Shown piece by piece: positions 1-10,873 of a stretch of 64,000 bases of DNA. The stretch covers positions 310,001-374,000 of the forward strand of contig ML681970.1 of the NCBI GenBank assembly GCA_007922195.1. The letters are read 5' to 3'. How positions within the stretch are numbered: position 1 is the first letter of the stretch; every line of letters begins with the position of its first letter. Origin of the DNA: Podocnemis expansa. Lineage: Eukaryota; Chordata; Testudines; Podocnemididae. Made by a program: the position numbers and the translations under genes. The notes beneath the pieces are model-generated. The model did not search any database. It was not told where the DNA came from and saw nothing but the letters and a program-made list of their open reading frames with translations.

Positions 1-2345
1 CAACAAATGGTCTGACCCCTCTCCGCGCCGTCCTGACTGGGAGGCGCCCAGCTTACCCCCTTTACCTGATCAGCTTTTGTCCTTGTCCAGGTCCCCGAGG
101 TGACACTGGGGAAACTGGAGAGATCTCGGAAACTGGATCTGCAGTTGCAGCTGTTGTTTCAGTTACTGTAACTGCTGTTGTAGCTGGTGCGACCTCGAGG
201 AGCGCCTAACGGGTTGAGGAGTGTAGATCCCAAGGGACCTCAGCATAGCCCTCGAGTCCTTCATACCATGCAGCTTCACGTCTGTGGAAGGTGCAAAGAG
301 GTCAGGGCTCTCAAAGGAGAGATCCTGGATAATCTGTTGCATCTGGATGGAGAGGCCAGAGTTCTGGAGTCAGGCCAAATGGCGTATCACCACTGCAGAT
401 GCAATTATACGTGCCACTGTATCCACTGCGTCCCAGGTTGCCGCGAGCGCATCCCTGGATGCTCTCTCTCCTTCATCTAGCATTGCCTCGAAGTCTCTCA
501 GGCGATCCTCGGAGATGGCTGAGCGGAGATTTCGTAGAGCTTCCCACAGGTTGAAGATGTAGCTTGTCATGAGGACTGAGTGATTTGAGATGCATAGCTG
601 GAGGGCAGCAGAGGAGTAAACTTTCCTGCCCAACAGGTCAAGCCTCCTCGCCTCTCTCTTCTTGGGCGTGGTGCTAGGTTGACCTTGTCTCTCCCTTTGG
701 TTAGCTGCGTCGACCACCAGGGATCCTGGGGCTGGGTGATGAAACTGGAAGGGGAATCCTTCTGGGGAGACAGAATATTTCTTATCTGCTACTTTGGACA
801 CTGGCAGGATCGAGGAAGGCATTTGCCAGCATTCCTGGACAATGCAGAACACCCCAGCGTGCAAGGGAATTATGACCTTAGCCGGCGGGGCTCTACGGCA
901 TGCGTCAAAGAGAGAATCATCTTCCACTTGGAACACTCCTAGCTTCAGCTTCAGGTTCGCCGCCATGCAGCGGAGGAGATCCTGCTCAACGCGAGGATCC
1001 CCCTCGCAGTCGGCAGACATATCGATTAGGCGCTCGTCGGGCGACAAAGATGATGGGGCCCTTGATCTGCTTCGTTGGGTAGAATCAGGGTCTGGCTCGT
1101 TGTCGGAGAAATCCGAGGACTCTGTTGCCAGCAAGCAGGCGTAGCGGAAAGAGGTGTCTGCCGTCACATTTCAGCCAGTTGAGGGTCCACTCGTTGTGCG
1201 GAGACCTCGACGGTGGCATAGGCGTCATGAGGGGAGCAGGTGCCTCCCCGATGGGTGTCTTCCCCTTGAGCCCAGTGACACCGAATTTTTCCAGGCCCGC
1301 TTTCTCAGGCACTCCTCCTGAGGGGGAAGAAAGGGGTCTTCCGAGGACGATCTGGATGACCTCCCCTGCCAACAACCAGCAGTCCGGTACCAACAGTTCC
1401 TCATAGGAGCGATGAGGCGGAGTTGTATAACTTGGGCTCGGTACCAGGTTTGACGGTGCCGGGTTGGAGAGGGGTGAAGAGGCCCACGATGGTACCAGTA
1501 TCAGCGCAGGTGTTGCTGGTGCTGAGTCTGACGGTACCGGAAGCGGCGTTATTGGCAATGGTGCCAAGTCCAGCGGTACCGAGCTTGACGGCGGTGCCAG
1601 ACTTGAGGGTAGTGCTACTCAGGGCGGTGCCGTATCCAGCAGTGCCAAGGGAGGCGGTGCCGCTGTGGCCTGTTTCTTCTTGTTCTGCACCGAAGCTGGG
1701 TTTAAATGCCCTTCGCGAGCTGGTGCCTGAGCCGGGGACCTACTCAGGGTGGCCGGGAGGCTACCAGGAGACCAGCGAGGTCAGTGCCAAGAAGGTACCG
1801 TAGAGGGCCGAGATTTTGAGCCTGGTACCGGAGATTGGCGGGAATCTTGAGCCCAGGCTGATCAAGGATCCAGCGGAGCACTGGTGGCTCAGCCGCTTTT
1901 GAGCAGAGCGGCACCGGTCCCCAAAATTAGGCGGAGGCAAGGCTCACTTTCCAGCCGAAGGATCCATCCTCCGCTTGAAGGATCGGCAAACAGGGCAGTC
2001 CACTATAAGGTGGGACTCACCCAAGCAAGCAAGGCATTTCTCGTGCGGGTCATCCATTGGGAAAGCCTTGCAGCATCCCAAGCACAGCTTGAAACCTGGC
2101 ATTTCAAGTTTCGCACGAAAAGGCAGGCCCTTGCATTTTGCAAGATAACACTGATCCGAACCGACGCTGATGGCGGAAAAAGGAACTGGGAGGGTCAGGG
2201 TCACAGTCACCTATATAACCGCAGTTGCAGCATGGAGGGGGCATTGGCTGTGTGCCCTGACCTGACAGGCTAATGCTAAAGACTTTCCGAGCTACCGTGC
2301 GCTGTGGCACATAGACACCTGTAACTGAATGATGTGAGCAGCGCT
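1..2345 (-). mobile_element. DIRS-type retrotransposon (copy A), 5' gag half
   Basis: Read on the minus strand, this stretch encodes broken pieces of a DIRS gag-like protein. A cysteine-rich segment (2210-1944) has the pattern CLGCCKAF...HEKCLACLGESH. A Pro/Ser-rich linker follows at 1567-1085. A helical domain follows at 1167-370 and continues past a stop towards position 200, with SGLSIQMQQIIQDLPF and KDSRAMLRSLGIYTP. The same three blocks occur in the same order in the complete DIRS element near 54-56 kb, which supports the call. The two copies are clearly diverged and belong to different subfamilies. Reverse transcriptase and recombinase would lie left of position 1. The outer end near 2345 is approximate because I found no clear terminal repeat there. 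Confidence 0.7.
370..1167 (-). pseudogene. DIRS gag-like C-terminal domain (copy A)
   Basis: A 265-codon open stretch holds the conserved gag domain of DIRS elements. It includes LGRKVYSSAALQL, a helical region with MLDEGERASRDALAATWDAVD, and VARIIASAVVIR. The matching blocks of the other DIRS copy (55.43-55.75 kb) read GKKVYTSAT, LIDEGQLTARVAVQASLDS and AARTIGTAIAMRR. The frame ends at a stop, although similarity goes on for about 50 further codons towards position 200. It is therefore a decayed remnant and not a host gene. No catalytic function is known for this part; by analogy it would be a structural protein of the retrotransposon particle. Confidence 0.65.
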
Positions 2346-2644
2346 CGAAGGAGAAGTAGTCATTAAGGGGTCAAGAAACCTTCTCTCTGTGTCCTAGCCT
2401 GAGGTGACACATATCTTTCTATTTCTGGACTTCTGCCTGCATTCTCTTCTTGCTCCTAGAGTTCTTTCTTTTACTTCCTGCATTCTTTTTACTCCTGCAG
2501 TTCTTTCTTTTACTGTTGTTTGTTTTTTATGTAGGGTGGGAGGAGGTAGCTAGTGTCTTCAGTTTACACAATGTTAATGAAGTGTATCTACACCCCACCA
2601 GCAGCTCTCTCCTACCCCCTTTAAACTCCCTCACAGAACTCTAA

Positions 2645-2795
2645 ATAAGCAACAAGTCCTGTGGCACTTAAAGACTAACAAATTTATTTATTGCATAAAT
2701 AAATGTGATAAATTTCTTAGTCTTTAAGTGCCACAGGACTACTTCCTTATTTTGCTGAACTAGACTAACATGGCTACCCCTTTAGAACTCACAGA
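2645..2795. repeat. Penelope-like element ends, head-to-head palindrome
   Basis: Two inverted copies of a short Penelope-like terminal segment lie almost back to back. The left arm reads agtcctgtggcacttaaag and the right arm ctttaagtgccacaggact, separated by about 50 A/T-rich bases built on aataaat. The right arm continues into actagactaacatggctacccc, the outer end seen at other copies in this window. Only the ends remain and there is no coding sequence. Confidence 0.65.
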
Positions 2796-3028
2796 ACTCT
2801 GTTCACTAGTGCCTCTCTGGTAGTTTAGATCTGGGCTTTTAAAACCCTTGTTTTAAAAACCCTTCCCTTGTCCAGGTGCTCCACCCCCTGGTTAAGAGTT
2901 GATGGGGGCTAATGGGCTTGAGGATCAATACCTCCTTAAGAAGCTGTCAACCTTGCCTAGCAGGTGCTGTTAGAAGCAGCACAAGTTCCCTCAACAAACA
3001 AATAATCTGATATACTTCAATCCAGCAG

Positions 3029-3073
3029 CAAGTCACACACACATACACACACACACTCACTCACTCACTCACT
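3029..3073. repeat. CA / CACT microsatellite
   Basis: A run of CA dinucleotides passes into four CACT tetramers just upstream of the exon at 3227. It is simple-sequence DNA within an intron. Confidence 0.9.
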
Positions 3074-3226
3074 TGTGATAGGAAATGCAGGATTGACCAT
3101 AAGTAAAGCTTCCTATACATGGCCAACCCCAGGTTTGAGCAGGCAGGTGTTTGCTAGTGAATTATTGGCTGCCTTTGGCTTGTGCTGAAAATGCTTTTTT
3201 GTTTGTTCCTTCTCTGTCTGTTCCAG

Positions 3227-3352
3227 GAGATGCAAGATCTGACCATGCTAAGTAACAGCCAGTCTGACCGGGTGGCATCACTGCTTGTGTCACTATATGA
3301 GCAAGAGGAACTGGACTGCGTGCTTCGACTCAGTGGCCTCCAGAAAATTCAG
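3227..3352 (+). CDS. Internal coding exon of an unidentified gene
   Basis: This is a 126-bp exon with a strong pyrimidine tract and CAG acceptor (3204-3226) and a CAG/GTAAAA donor at 3353. It is open in one frame for 42 codons with no partial codon at either end. The peptide begins EMQDLTMLSNSQSDRVASLL and includes SLYEQEELDCVLRLSGL. It is leucine-rich and probably helical. It joins in frame to the exon at 6145, giving LQKIQ|TDVLLQLDLHY across the junction. I do not recognise the family. The exon is not one of the transposon families seen here. The first coding exons would lie left of the window or be hidden, and the left edge is DIRS sequence. A pseudogene cannot be excluded, but both splice sites and the frame are intact. 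Confidence 0.6.
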
Positions 3353-3689
3353 GTAAAAAGCCATCCTGTGTGGAAATCTCACAGCTGTCTTTACTGCCCC
3401 AGGGAGCAGCTGATGCCTCCAAGATTGTCCCCACAGGAGGCTTTTGGAATCCTCACACATTCCTGAGCCGCGTTCCTGGGTGGGAAAGGAACAACTGTTC
3501 AGATAGGGCCGTGGTGCAGTGGCCTCTCCCTGCACCTTGAGTTCTCCTGTGACAAATTAGTGACCACGCCAGCACTGTTGAACATAAAAGACCTGTCCCC
3601 ACTGCTCCTATTTCCTTTCTGCCTCTGAAGCCAGAGAATGTTTTCCTCAAGAGACACTTACCTCGCCCATAGATGGACAAGAGTGCTCA

Positions 3690-3785
3690 GTCAGATGGGC
3701 AGAATGATGGATGGCAAGGCCAGAAGGAGGGACCATTATAGTCATCTAGTCAGACCTCTTGTCCAGCACAGGCCAGAGACCAGGG
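3690..3785 (-). mobile_element. CR1-like LINE 3' end fragment
   Basis: The segment containing ggaccattatagtcatctag and tcagacctcttgtccagcac is the reverse complement of the usual CR1 3' end, which in sauropsids reads as a 'ctagtctgacctcc' motif next to an element terminus. No coding sequence remains. A GC-rich stretch from about 3785 to 4190 follows; I could not assign it. Confidence 0.5.
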
Positions 3786-4984
3786 CAGGCTTGACCCATA
3801 AGCAAATAAGGCAGTGGCTGGGGGACTGCTGCCTCAGGGGTGCAGCGGTGCTGTGCAGGGGGCAGGGCAGACCAGCTCAGAAGCTAAACCCAAGCTCCCA
3901 CCCCTCCCCAAGTTGGCCACTCCACCCCAGGGGGTGGAGAGGGACAGCCCATGGGGCAGGCTCTGCTTTCTTGCCCCGCTTCTGGGCTGGTCCTCCCCTG
4001 CCCCTTCCTCTGGGCTGGCCTGCTCCACCCCTAGGCCAGCTGTTCCCCACCCTGAGGGCTGGGCAAGCCAGCCAAAGCGGTAGCCCGGTTCTGCCACCAT
4101 CACTGCCCCACCCTCATGGGGGGGAGGGCAAGACCAAAAGCCGGCCTGGGGCACCACAGCCCCTTGAGCCAGCCATGCCAGAAACCCTCAGCTAGTGAGC
4201 CCTGCTGTGCTGGGATTGATTCTTCCCTGCTCCATGAAGGCCACTGCTGGGTCCAGTACCTTCCAGTGGAGCCACAGAATGTCTTCACTAAAGGGCCCAG
4301 ACTTGATATGCAAACTCCAGGACATGGAGAGTGCATGAAATCCCTCCCTACCCGGGTACCAATGGAAAATCTCAGTTGTTACCATATTGCATCTTACTTC
4401 TCAATTGAACTTTTCTAATCCATCTTCCAGCCACAGGCTCTTATTCCAGTATCAGCTAGGTTACAGGGCCCCTATATTAGATGTCCTTTCTCTTCATAGG
4501 TGTGTAAAGGGGCATATGTACCCCCATCCTTGATCACCATAAAAACTGCTCAGATTTCCCTTGTTTTAGTGCCTGTTCTGTAGAATTTATTCAAGTCCTC
4601 TCCACCAACACCTACACAGCTCAGTACAACAGCTCTAACACCTGATTACCCTGTGACTTTCAGACCCTGTTTGTCAGGGCCATTGAAGGAAAAGAGAGCT
4701 GCCTTCTTTGGGATCACCTTCACTCTGGGCACAGCTAACTCTAGCTTCCCCCTTTCTCCTGCTAACCATGCCTTTTATCAAGGTAGTCAGCTGATGGGCT
4801 AGTGCAAGTTAGTTCCTTAACTCACCAGGCTTCCCTATCTGATTAGCTAATTCCTCCCTATTTCCTCAGTCAGCTGTCACTGGGGAAATTAAGCGCAGCC
4901 CCAGTGATCAGAGTGCTGATGCATCTTTTAGACCGTAGAACTCTGCCACAAGGTCCTTTTGCACTGCAGTTGAATCACCTCTTA

Positions 4985-5690
4985 CCCCTCACTTCAATGA
5001 GCTAAACAGATTGAGCTCCCTTGCCCCTCTCCCTGCACAGTACGCTGTCCAGACCTCGGATTGCTCTTGTAGGTCTTTTCTGAACCTTTCTAGTTTGCCA
5101 ACATCCATTTTAAGTGTGGATTCCACAACTGGACACAGTACTACAATAATGGCCTTGCTAATGCCTTATACAGATGTAGCCCCACTTTTCCACTCCTATC
5201 CAATGATCTACTGATGTATCCAGGGGCCATATATCCAGTTTTAGCCACAGCATCACACGTCTCTTCATCAATTGTTTATTTATCAGAATGCCTAAGTCCT
5301 TTTCAGAGTGGTTGTTTTCCAGGGTACAGTCCCCTATTCTGTAAGTATGATGGACAGTCTTGACCCTATATTTGACTATATTACATGTGTGCTGTCTGAT
5401 TGCACTCAGATTTCTTTGTATCAGTGATCTCTCCTTATTACTTGCTGCCACTAGCTTAGTTTGTGTCACCTGTAAAGTTTACCAGCAATGATTTTATATT
5501 TTCTTCCAGATCACTGGTAGAAATATTGAATAGCATTGGGCCAAGAACAGATCCCACCAGGAGGCCACTAGATAAACTTTCATTCGCTGACAGATCCCTT
5601 TAGCAACTTGATTGTCAAGTCAGCCAGCTTTTTGTTCCCAAAATGTGCCGTATTTAATTCCTTTTGAGCCCTTATACTTGACCTGCCTTC
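4985..5690 (-). mobile_element. CR1-like LINE fragment, reverse transcriptase C-terminal region
   Basis: On the minus strand the segment around 5469-5158 reads like the end of a CR1 RT, with YRIGDCTLENNHSEKDLGILI, the counterpart of the 'EKDLGV' block of the longer CR1 at 49-53 kb. Frames are broken and both ends are truncated. It lies in the intron between the two unidentified exons. Confidence 0.6.
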
Positions 5691-6144
5691 CCTGGAAAGG
5701 CCTAAACCAGGGTCAAGAACAGCAACATTGCAACAATTTTATCAGAAAGAATTTTTATAAGAATCCTTACCATAAGAGGAGCAGCCTCTAACAAAGCCCC
5801 TGGACTCCATTTAGCCAACCTACTAGCACATGTTGCTGGTGGCAAAGGGCCTATCCCAAGCCCAGTTTATTTTGTCACCAAGAGAGCTTGTTTCAGTGGA
5901 AGCCGGAAAGTCCAGTGGGTAGAAAGTGGAGATAATGGGACAGATTCACTGCTGGTGTAAGCAGACACCCAGTGAAGTGTGAGTAGCCCAGATCTCCTGT
6001 CCAGGCTTGTGTGCTGCAGAGTGTCCGGGGACAGTGTTCTTCCCAGAGCTCCCAGTGCAGCCTTTGATCCCTTGATGCTGCTTGGAGAGAAGCCTGTTTT
6101 AGATTTTCACCTGATTCACTTTGTGTCCTCTGCTCTTTCCTCAG

Positions 6145-6504
6145 ACGGATGTTCTGCTGCAACTGGATTTGCACTATACCCAGCTGGGCACCAAACAGAG
6201 GGCTCGTGAAACTCTGCAGAAAATCCTACAGAAATCTCTTCTGGCAAACTTGTTCAGCAAGAAAAACTCTGCCGACCCACCCTCCCAAGACAGCCAAAGG
6301 GCTGCTGCCACTTTATGTTCCACGGATGCCCCAGCTGTGAATGCAGCAGATGAAGGTCCCTGCTCTCTGACAGTGGAACCCAGACACAGCTGGCAAGGTA
6401 GCAGCCGGTCAAACACATGCAGTGAGCCAGAGGAAAATGATGAGAGTGACCTGAACAGTCTCTGCTTAGCGCTGCAAAGGTCTGGCCCAGGGCACTGTCT
6501 TTGA
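6145..6504 (+). CDS. Second coding exon, possibly terminal, of the unidentified gene
   Basis: The acceptor is ctctgctctttcctcag (ending 6144). The frame matches the exon at 3227 and runs 119 codons to TGA at 6502-6504. The first half (TDVLLQLDLHYTQLGTKQRA, RETLQKILQKSLLANLF) looks helical and conserved. The second half is Ser/Glu-rich and disordered (SEPEENDESDLNSLCLAL). Possible internal donors exist at AAG/GTAGCA (6395-6396) and AAG/GTCTGG (near 6478), so the true exon may end earlier. No clear AATAAA follows within 500 bp; an ATTAAA lies near 7588. Identity is unknown. If ZNF592 has its usual neighbours, SEC11A would be expected on this side, but nothing here resembles a signal peptidase. 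Confidence 0.55.
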   Translation, partial: TDVLLQLDLHYTQLGTKQRARETLQKILQKSLLANLFSKKNSADPPSQDSQRAAATLCSTDAPAVNAADEGPCSLTVEPRHSWQGSSRSNTCSEPEENDESDLNSLCLALQRSGPGHCL

Positions 6505-8550
6505 CAGCAAGGGAGTTCATTGCGCTATCAGCAGACTGTATGTGTATTGCAAGTCACAAGCCAGACATCTCTTTCTAGTCTGAGCTCCTCTCCAATCTGG
6601 CATGGATCACACCCAGATTGGGCAAGGCTGCTATTGGAAGGGTTTCTCCTCTCATCCTGTTAGCCAGGAGTCCTCATGAACATTATTTGTGTCACAGGCA
6701 ATGATCTAAACTGTCTAGGACCTTCTGTAGAGGGGTGATTTTACTGTCCATAAGACAGAGTGCCCGACATGAGTCATCAGGTCCTCAGCAACAAACGTGC
6801 ATTGCCAACTGAGCTGCTTTGAGAGCCATACTGTAATTTGTAGGCACTGAACAAACTACGGAAGGTTAAGTGAAGCACTCCAAGAAGATTGCATGGGCTA
6901 TAGAAAATGGTATGTTAAGAGAGGCAAGAATGTTGCAAGTACATCTGAATCTACAGATACACTTAAAAAAGTGAACCATTCTCCCAGCTCTGACCACAGT
7001 GTGGTACAAATACTACAAGAAATAACAAATGGCAAATGTGAAATTGCATGAATGCGCCACTGTTTTCGGAATGTGGTGCCAAAAGTTCCTTGCACCTTTC
7101 TGCCTCATAGGAACATGCAACAAACAGTTGTGCAATAATGTGCATCGGTGTTTCTGAAGAATATAGCTAATCTCACTAATTGGGAAGATCTTAGGTTTTC
7201 TCTAAAACATTATGATATCATGTTGGGAATGCATATAATTTTAATGTATTTTGATGTATTTATTACTCAATTTTTTCTTTATTTCTAAGGTGGGTCGGAG
7301 TTAAGGATTTTATTATGTTCTAAGCGACAGTGTTTGCAGGATGTGTCAGATGTCACTGGGTGCTCGGCCTAGTGTTCTGTCGTGTTTGAGCAGTTTTAGA
7401 TATCAGTGGGGGATTCATAAGGGGGACCTGGGCATCTTGCTGCACATTGGTGCCTAGATCCAATATTTAGGCACCAGTGGCATTCTCAAAACACCTACTT
7501 AGCTTCCACGTAACCCTGGGATTTCTGCTGTCAAAGTACCAGAGGGGCCTTAATTTCAGAGTCTGAGCAGGCACACAGAACCTACTTTCTATTAAATACT
7601 CACTGGAGAAGGGGGCTGACAGGTCGATCTCTCACTTCCCAGAGGGATGCAGTAGCTACTGTGTTACAGAGTCGTTTTCACGCGTTTATTTATTTCCCTT
7701 TATGACTCCCACCCTGGATATGAAGATGTGGATTTTCCTTCCAGTGCTCAGATAATGAGTCTGCAGCCTGAACTGGAAATTACCACTTTACCTGATGCAG
7801 GAACTGCCTGAGGTTCTCTTCTGAAGAAATGAAGGAGCCTTGCCAGTGTAGATTGTGTTGCGGCAGGAAATGATTCACCTAGTGGGAAGCTCCCCTGGAC
7901 AATGACTATCACAAACTGAAGACACTTGTTAAATTTCATTTCAGACCTATTTTTAGGGCTGAGGTGGTCCATAGGCCATGGGCTGCCTCTATAGAAGAAG
8001 AAGGGGTGGATCGTCAGCTGCTCTGTAGTTCCACTGAAGCCTGCCCTTCTGCACTGAGCCTCAGAGGTGAGCTGGGGCTCTCCTGGAGCACACTTAGAGC
8101 AGCGTGCACCGTGCCTGCCATACGCAGATGTGTCCTAGCAGGGTGGCATGAATCACCAAGCCCCCACTGGCTTTGAATGTGGGGCTTCCAAGGGGATGCC
8201 TCCTGCACCAACGTGACAGTGAAAAGCAGCTCAACCCGTCACAATGCCCTTGACTATCCAGGTGTGGTGCCTTGGGATGGAAATGTCCATTAGATATGCT
8301 GGACCACAGAGAATGCCATGCCACCATCTGCTGCCACTTACATCCTGCAGCATGGAAGATGTGAGGAATTATAGGGTGGATTAGTTGGGGGTGCCAGATG
8401 TTTAAGTCACGTGACATTAATAGTAACTGAAGCTTCATTGGAGACCTTTTTCCAATTACTTGGTCTTGTTTGTCAGACACCAAACAAACAGTAGGTAACT
8501 TAAAAACTGCCTTTAAACCCCACAGTGAAAATCAATAGAATGGAACCTCT
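6505..8550. other. Intergenic or 3' flanking DNA, no feature seen
   Basis: Short open frames only, none with splice-site support or a recognisable domain. Base composition is average. This could include the 3' UTR of the unidentified gene. Confidence 0.5.
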
Positions 8551-8554
8551 GGGT

Positions 8555-9085
8555 CTGTGATGTTCCAAAGGGGCAACCATGTTAGTCTAGTTCAGTAAAA
8601 CAAACAAGGAGTCCTGTGGCACTTAGGCTGTGTTCACACAGCACTCTTATTTTGAAACAACAGAGGTTGTTTCAAAATAAGAAATACCCTGTTCACATGA
8701 CGCACAGTTGTTTCGAAACAACGGCACCCGTTGTTTTGAAATAATGGCATTGTTTTGAAACAACTTAAACCCCATGTGGGGACGAAACAATGTTGTTTCA
8801 AAACGATTGTTTCAAAACAATGCCGTCCGAACATGTTGTTTCGAAACAACAGTGACTCGTTTCGAAATAACTGTTGCCTGAAACTGCTATTTCACTTTGA
8901 GCTTTTTTCCTTAATTTGAATTAACAAACTGTTAATTCGAATTAAGTTATTTCGAAATAAGGCATTATTTCGATACCAGTTGTTTCAACACAACTGGTAT
9001 CGAAATAATGCCTGTGTGTGAACACAGCCTTAAAGACTAACAAATTTATTTATTGCATGAGCTCTCATGGGAGAAAATCAGCTGG
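8555..9085 (-). mobile_element. Penelope-like element end, split by a MITE
   Basis: The outer end motif (ccaaaggggcaaccatgtta) begins near 8563. It is followed by aaggagtcctgtggcactta, and after the inserted element by aagactaacaaatttattta and a catgagctctcatgggagaaaa block. This is one terminal segment of the Penelope-like family seen elsewhere in the window. The copy is cut at 8625/9030 by a 404-bp foldback element. Confidence 0.65.
8626..9029. mobile_element. Harbinger-type MITE with 3-bp TTA duplication
   Basis: A 404-bp non-coding foldback element lies inside the Penelope-like end. Its termini are GGCTGTGTTCACACA and, inverted, TGTGTGAACACAGCC. It is flanked by TTA on both sides (8623-8625 and 9030-9032). 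Removing it with one TTA restores the host motif ggcacttaaagact seen in other copies, so the insertion site is exact. The interior is a dense series of palindromes built on gttgtttcgaaacaac and ttcgaaataa. A 3-bp TWA duplication with GG-starting ends is typical of PIF/Harbinger elements. There is no transposase. Confidence 0.7.
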
Positions 9086-9089
9086 AATG

Positions 9090-9600
9090 AGAATCGGCTC
9101 CTCCTCATCCTAGGTCATGGCTCTTTCCCAAAAGAAAGTAGGATGTTCTCTCCGAGTGAAGGGGGAGTAGCTGCCATTTCTGGAAGAGTTTAAGCATCTA
9201 GTGGTCTTGTTCATGAATGGTGGGAAGCAGGAGCAAGAGATTGACTGGTGGATTGGTGCAGCAGCTGCAGTGATGGGAGCACAGTACCCATCCATGGTAA
9301 TGAAGCAGGAGTTAAATTTTTGGAGGAAGCTCTTGATTTACAGGTTAGTCTGTACCCCATCCTCACTTATGGACATGAATTTTGGGCAGTGAATGAAAGG
9401 ACAAGATTATGGGTTCACACCAGGTATTTGAGCTGGCTCTCCAAGGTAGGGTGAGGGGCTTAGCTATTTGGAAGAGCCTCAGAGTACAGCTGCTACTGCT
9501 TTGGATTGAGAGGAGGCAGCTGAGTTGGTTTGGGCACCAATCAGGCTTAGTTCCTAACACACCACTTTTGGCCCCTTGATGTCCAGTCCTGCTCCTCTTG
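9090..9600 (+). mobile_element. RTE/Rex-like non-LTR retrotransposon fragment
   Basis: Across two frames the plus strand reads like the C-terminal part of a non-LTR RT polyprotein: VLFMNGGKQEQEIDWWIGAA, then LYPILTYGHEFWAVNERTR, then near 9500 the equivalent of 'LLLRIERSQLRWFGH'. The order matches the post-RT region of RTE/Rex-type proteins as I remember them. It is frameshifted and has no start. Confidence 0.55.
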
Positions 9601-9636
9601 CTTGTCAGACAAAGCTTTTAACACAGCCCTTGAGTT

Positions 9637-10873
9637 CAATGTTCCCTCTAAGCTGATGATGCAGCTGAGCAAGGTATGGTATTCATTCAGCAGCAATTTG
9701 TGAGGTATGGCGCCGCATGGGCAAGTTTTTTGGCACCAGAAGCATTAGCATGCATAAGTACCTTAACTCAAAAGAAATCCATAGATGTTGTGTCAAGCAT
9801 TCCATATGTATTTATTTTCACTAATGTAAAAATATAAGTTGGTGTGTGTGTGTGATATGCATGTCAGCAATTCCAAATTCTTACAACATAGCCAGTCCAA
9901 CCCCATTCCATTGTGTTTCTTCAGTAACCATCTCATGGCCACAGAAGAGGGCTGCGCCCAATGACATGGGCCCAAAAACAACACCAGTGTTTCCACATTT
10001 TCAATGTTTTTTGCACTGTTAAAACATGACAGAGATCACTTCTGATTAATACTGTCATGGAAACAATGTACAAAATGGATGAGAGTCAAATGGTACTCTG
10101 TGCTCACTCCTGAGCACCTTCCTTGACCTGCCCGCCAACCCACCAGCTCCCAGTTCCCATGCCTTCCCCACTGGCTCCCTTGACCCCTGTCCCTCACCCG
10201 CTCCCTGACTCTGGCCCCTAACTGCCCTTTCCCCACCGGCTTCCCAACTCCAGCCCCCATCTGCCCTTTCTCCACCAGCTCCCTGACCCCCAAGAGCCCC
10301 TTCCCCACCTGATCCCTGGGCACCTTCCCTGACCAACCCACCTGCTGGTTCCCCAGTCCTCCATGCCTTCCCCACCAACTCCCCGACCCTCTTCCCTGAC
10401 CCTCCTGTCAGCTCCCCAATCCCTTGTGCCTTCCCTGCTGGCTCCCCTGACCCCGTTCCCTGACTCACTGGGTTCCCTAATCCCCAGTATCTTCCCCACT
10501 GGTTCCCCAACTCTCACTTCCCTTCCTGTTCCCCCCCCGCCCCCCCCCCCCCCCCCGGGCCTCTTCCCCACCCCTCTGCCAGCTCCCCAACTCCAACTCC
10601 CCCCCACGCCCTTTCCCTGTCTGCTCCTTGACCCCCAGGGCCACTTCCCTCTTACCTGGCCAGAGCTGCAGTGCAGGGGCATCCAAGTTGCTCCTTGGCC
10701 AGGCTGCTGCTGCCCTGAACGCACATCTCAGTATGCTCAGGTGGGAGATTTGAAAATTCCCCAGCATGGCTGGGGCCACAGGCCAGATAAGGCCCACAGC
10801 TGTGGGCCATGCACAGGCATCTGTCATATGTGCACGGGTGTGTGCGGCCACACACAGCTTAGAGGGAACACAG
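9637..10873. mobile_element. hAT element, family with CARTGTTCCCTCTAAGCTG ends
   Basis: The terminal repeats are CAATGTTCCCTCTAAGCTG at the left and its near-perfect inverse ending at 10873. The flanking 8-bp duplications are cttgagtt (9629-9636) and cttgaatt (10874-10881), matching at 7 of 8 positions. The element is 1237 bp long and non-coding. It carries a GT repeat near 9841 and a C-rich block of about 600 bp (10100-10720) with a run of C near 10530-10558. Long open frames across the C-rich block follow from composition. A 184-bp relative lies at 17770. Confidence 0.75.
10100..10720. repeat. C-rich low-complexity block inside a hAT element
   Basis: The block consists of degenerate repeats of a 'ccccttccccacctgctccctgacccc' type, including a near-pure C run around 10532-10558. 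It is pyrimidine-biased on the + strand. This explains the long glycine- and proline-rich open frames on both strands, which are not genes. Confidence 0.8.

Noticed and set aside
3785..4190. GC-rich stretch with 185-codon frame
   Set aside because: Overlapping open frames on both strands and no conserved domain; probably part of a repeat, but I could not define ends.
8626..9029. Possible CRISPR-like or regulatory array of gaaacaac motifs
   Set aside because: Repeats are irregular palindromes bounded by inverted ends and a 3-bp duplication, so a MITE explains them; the host is a vertebrate.
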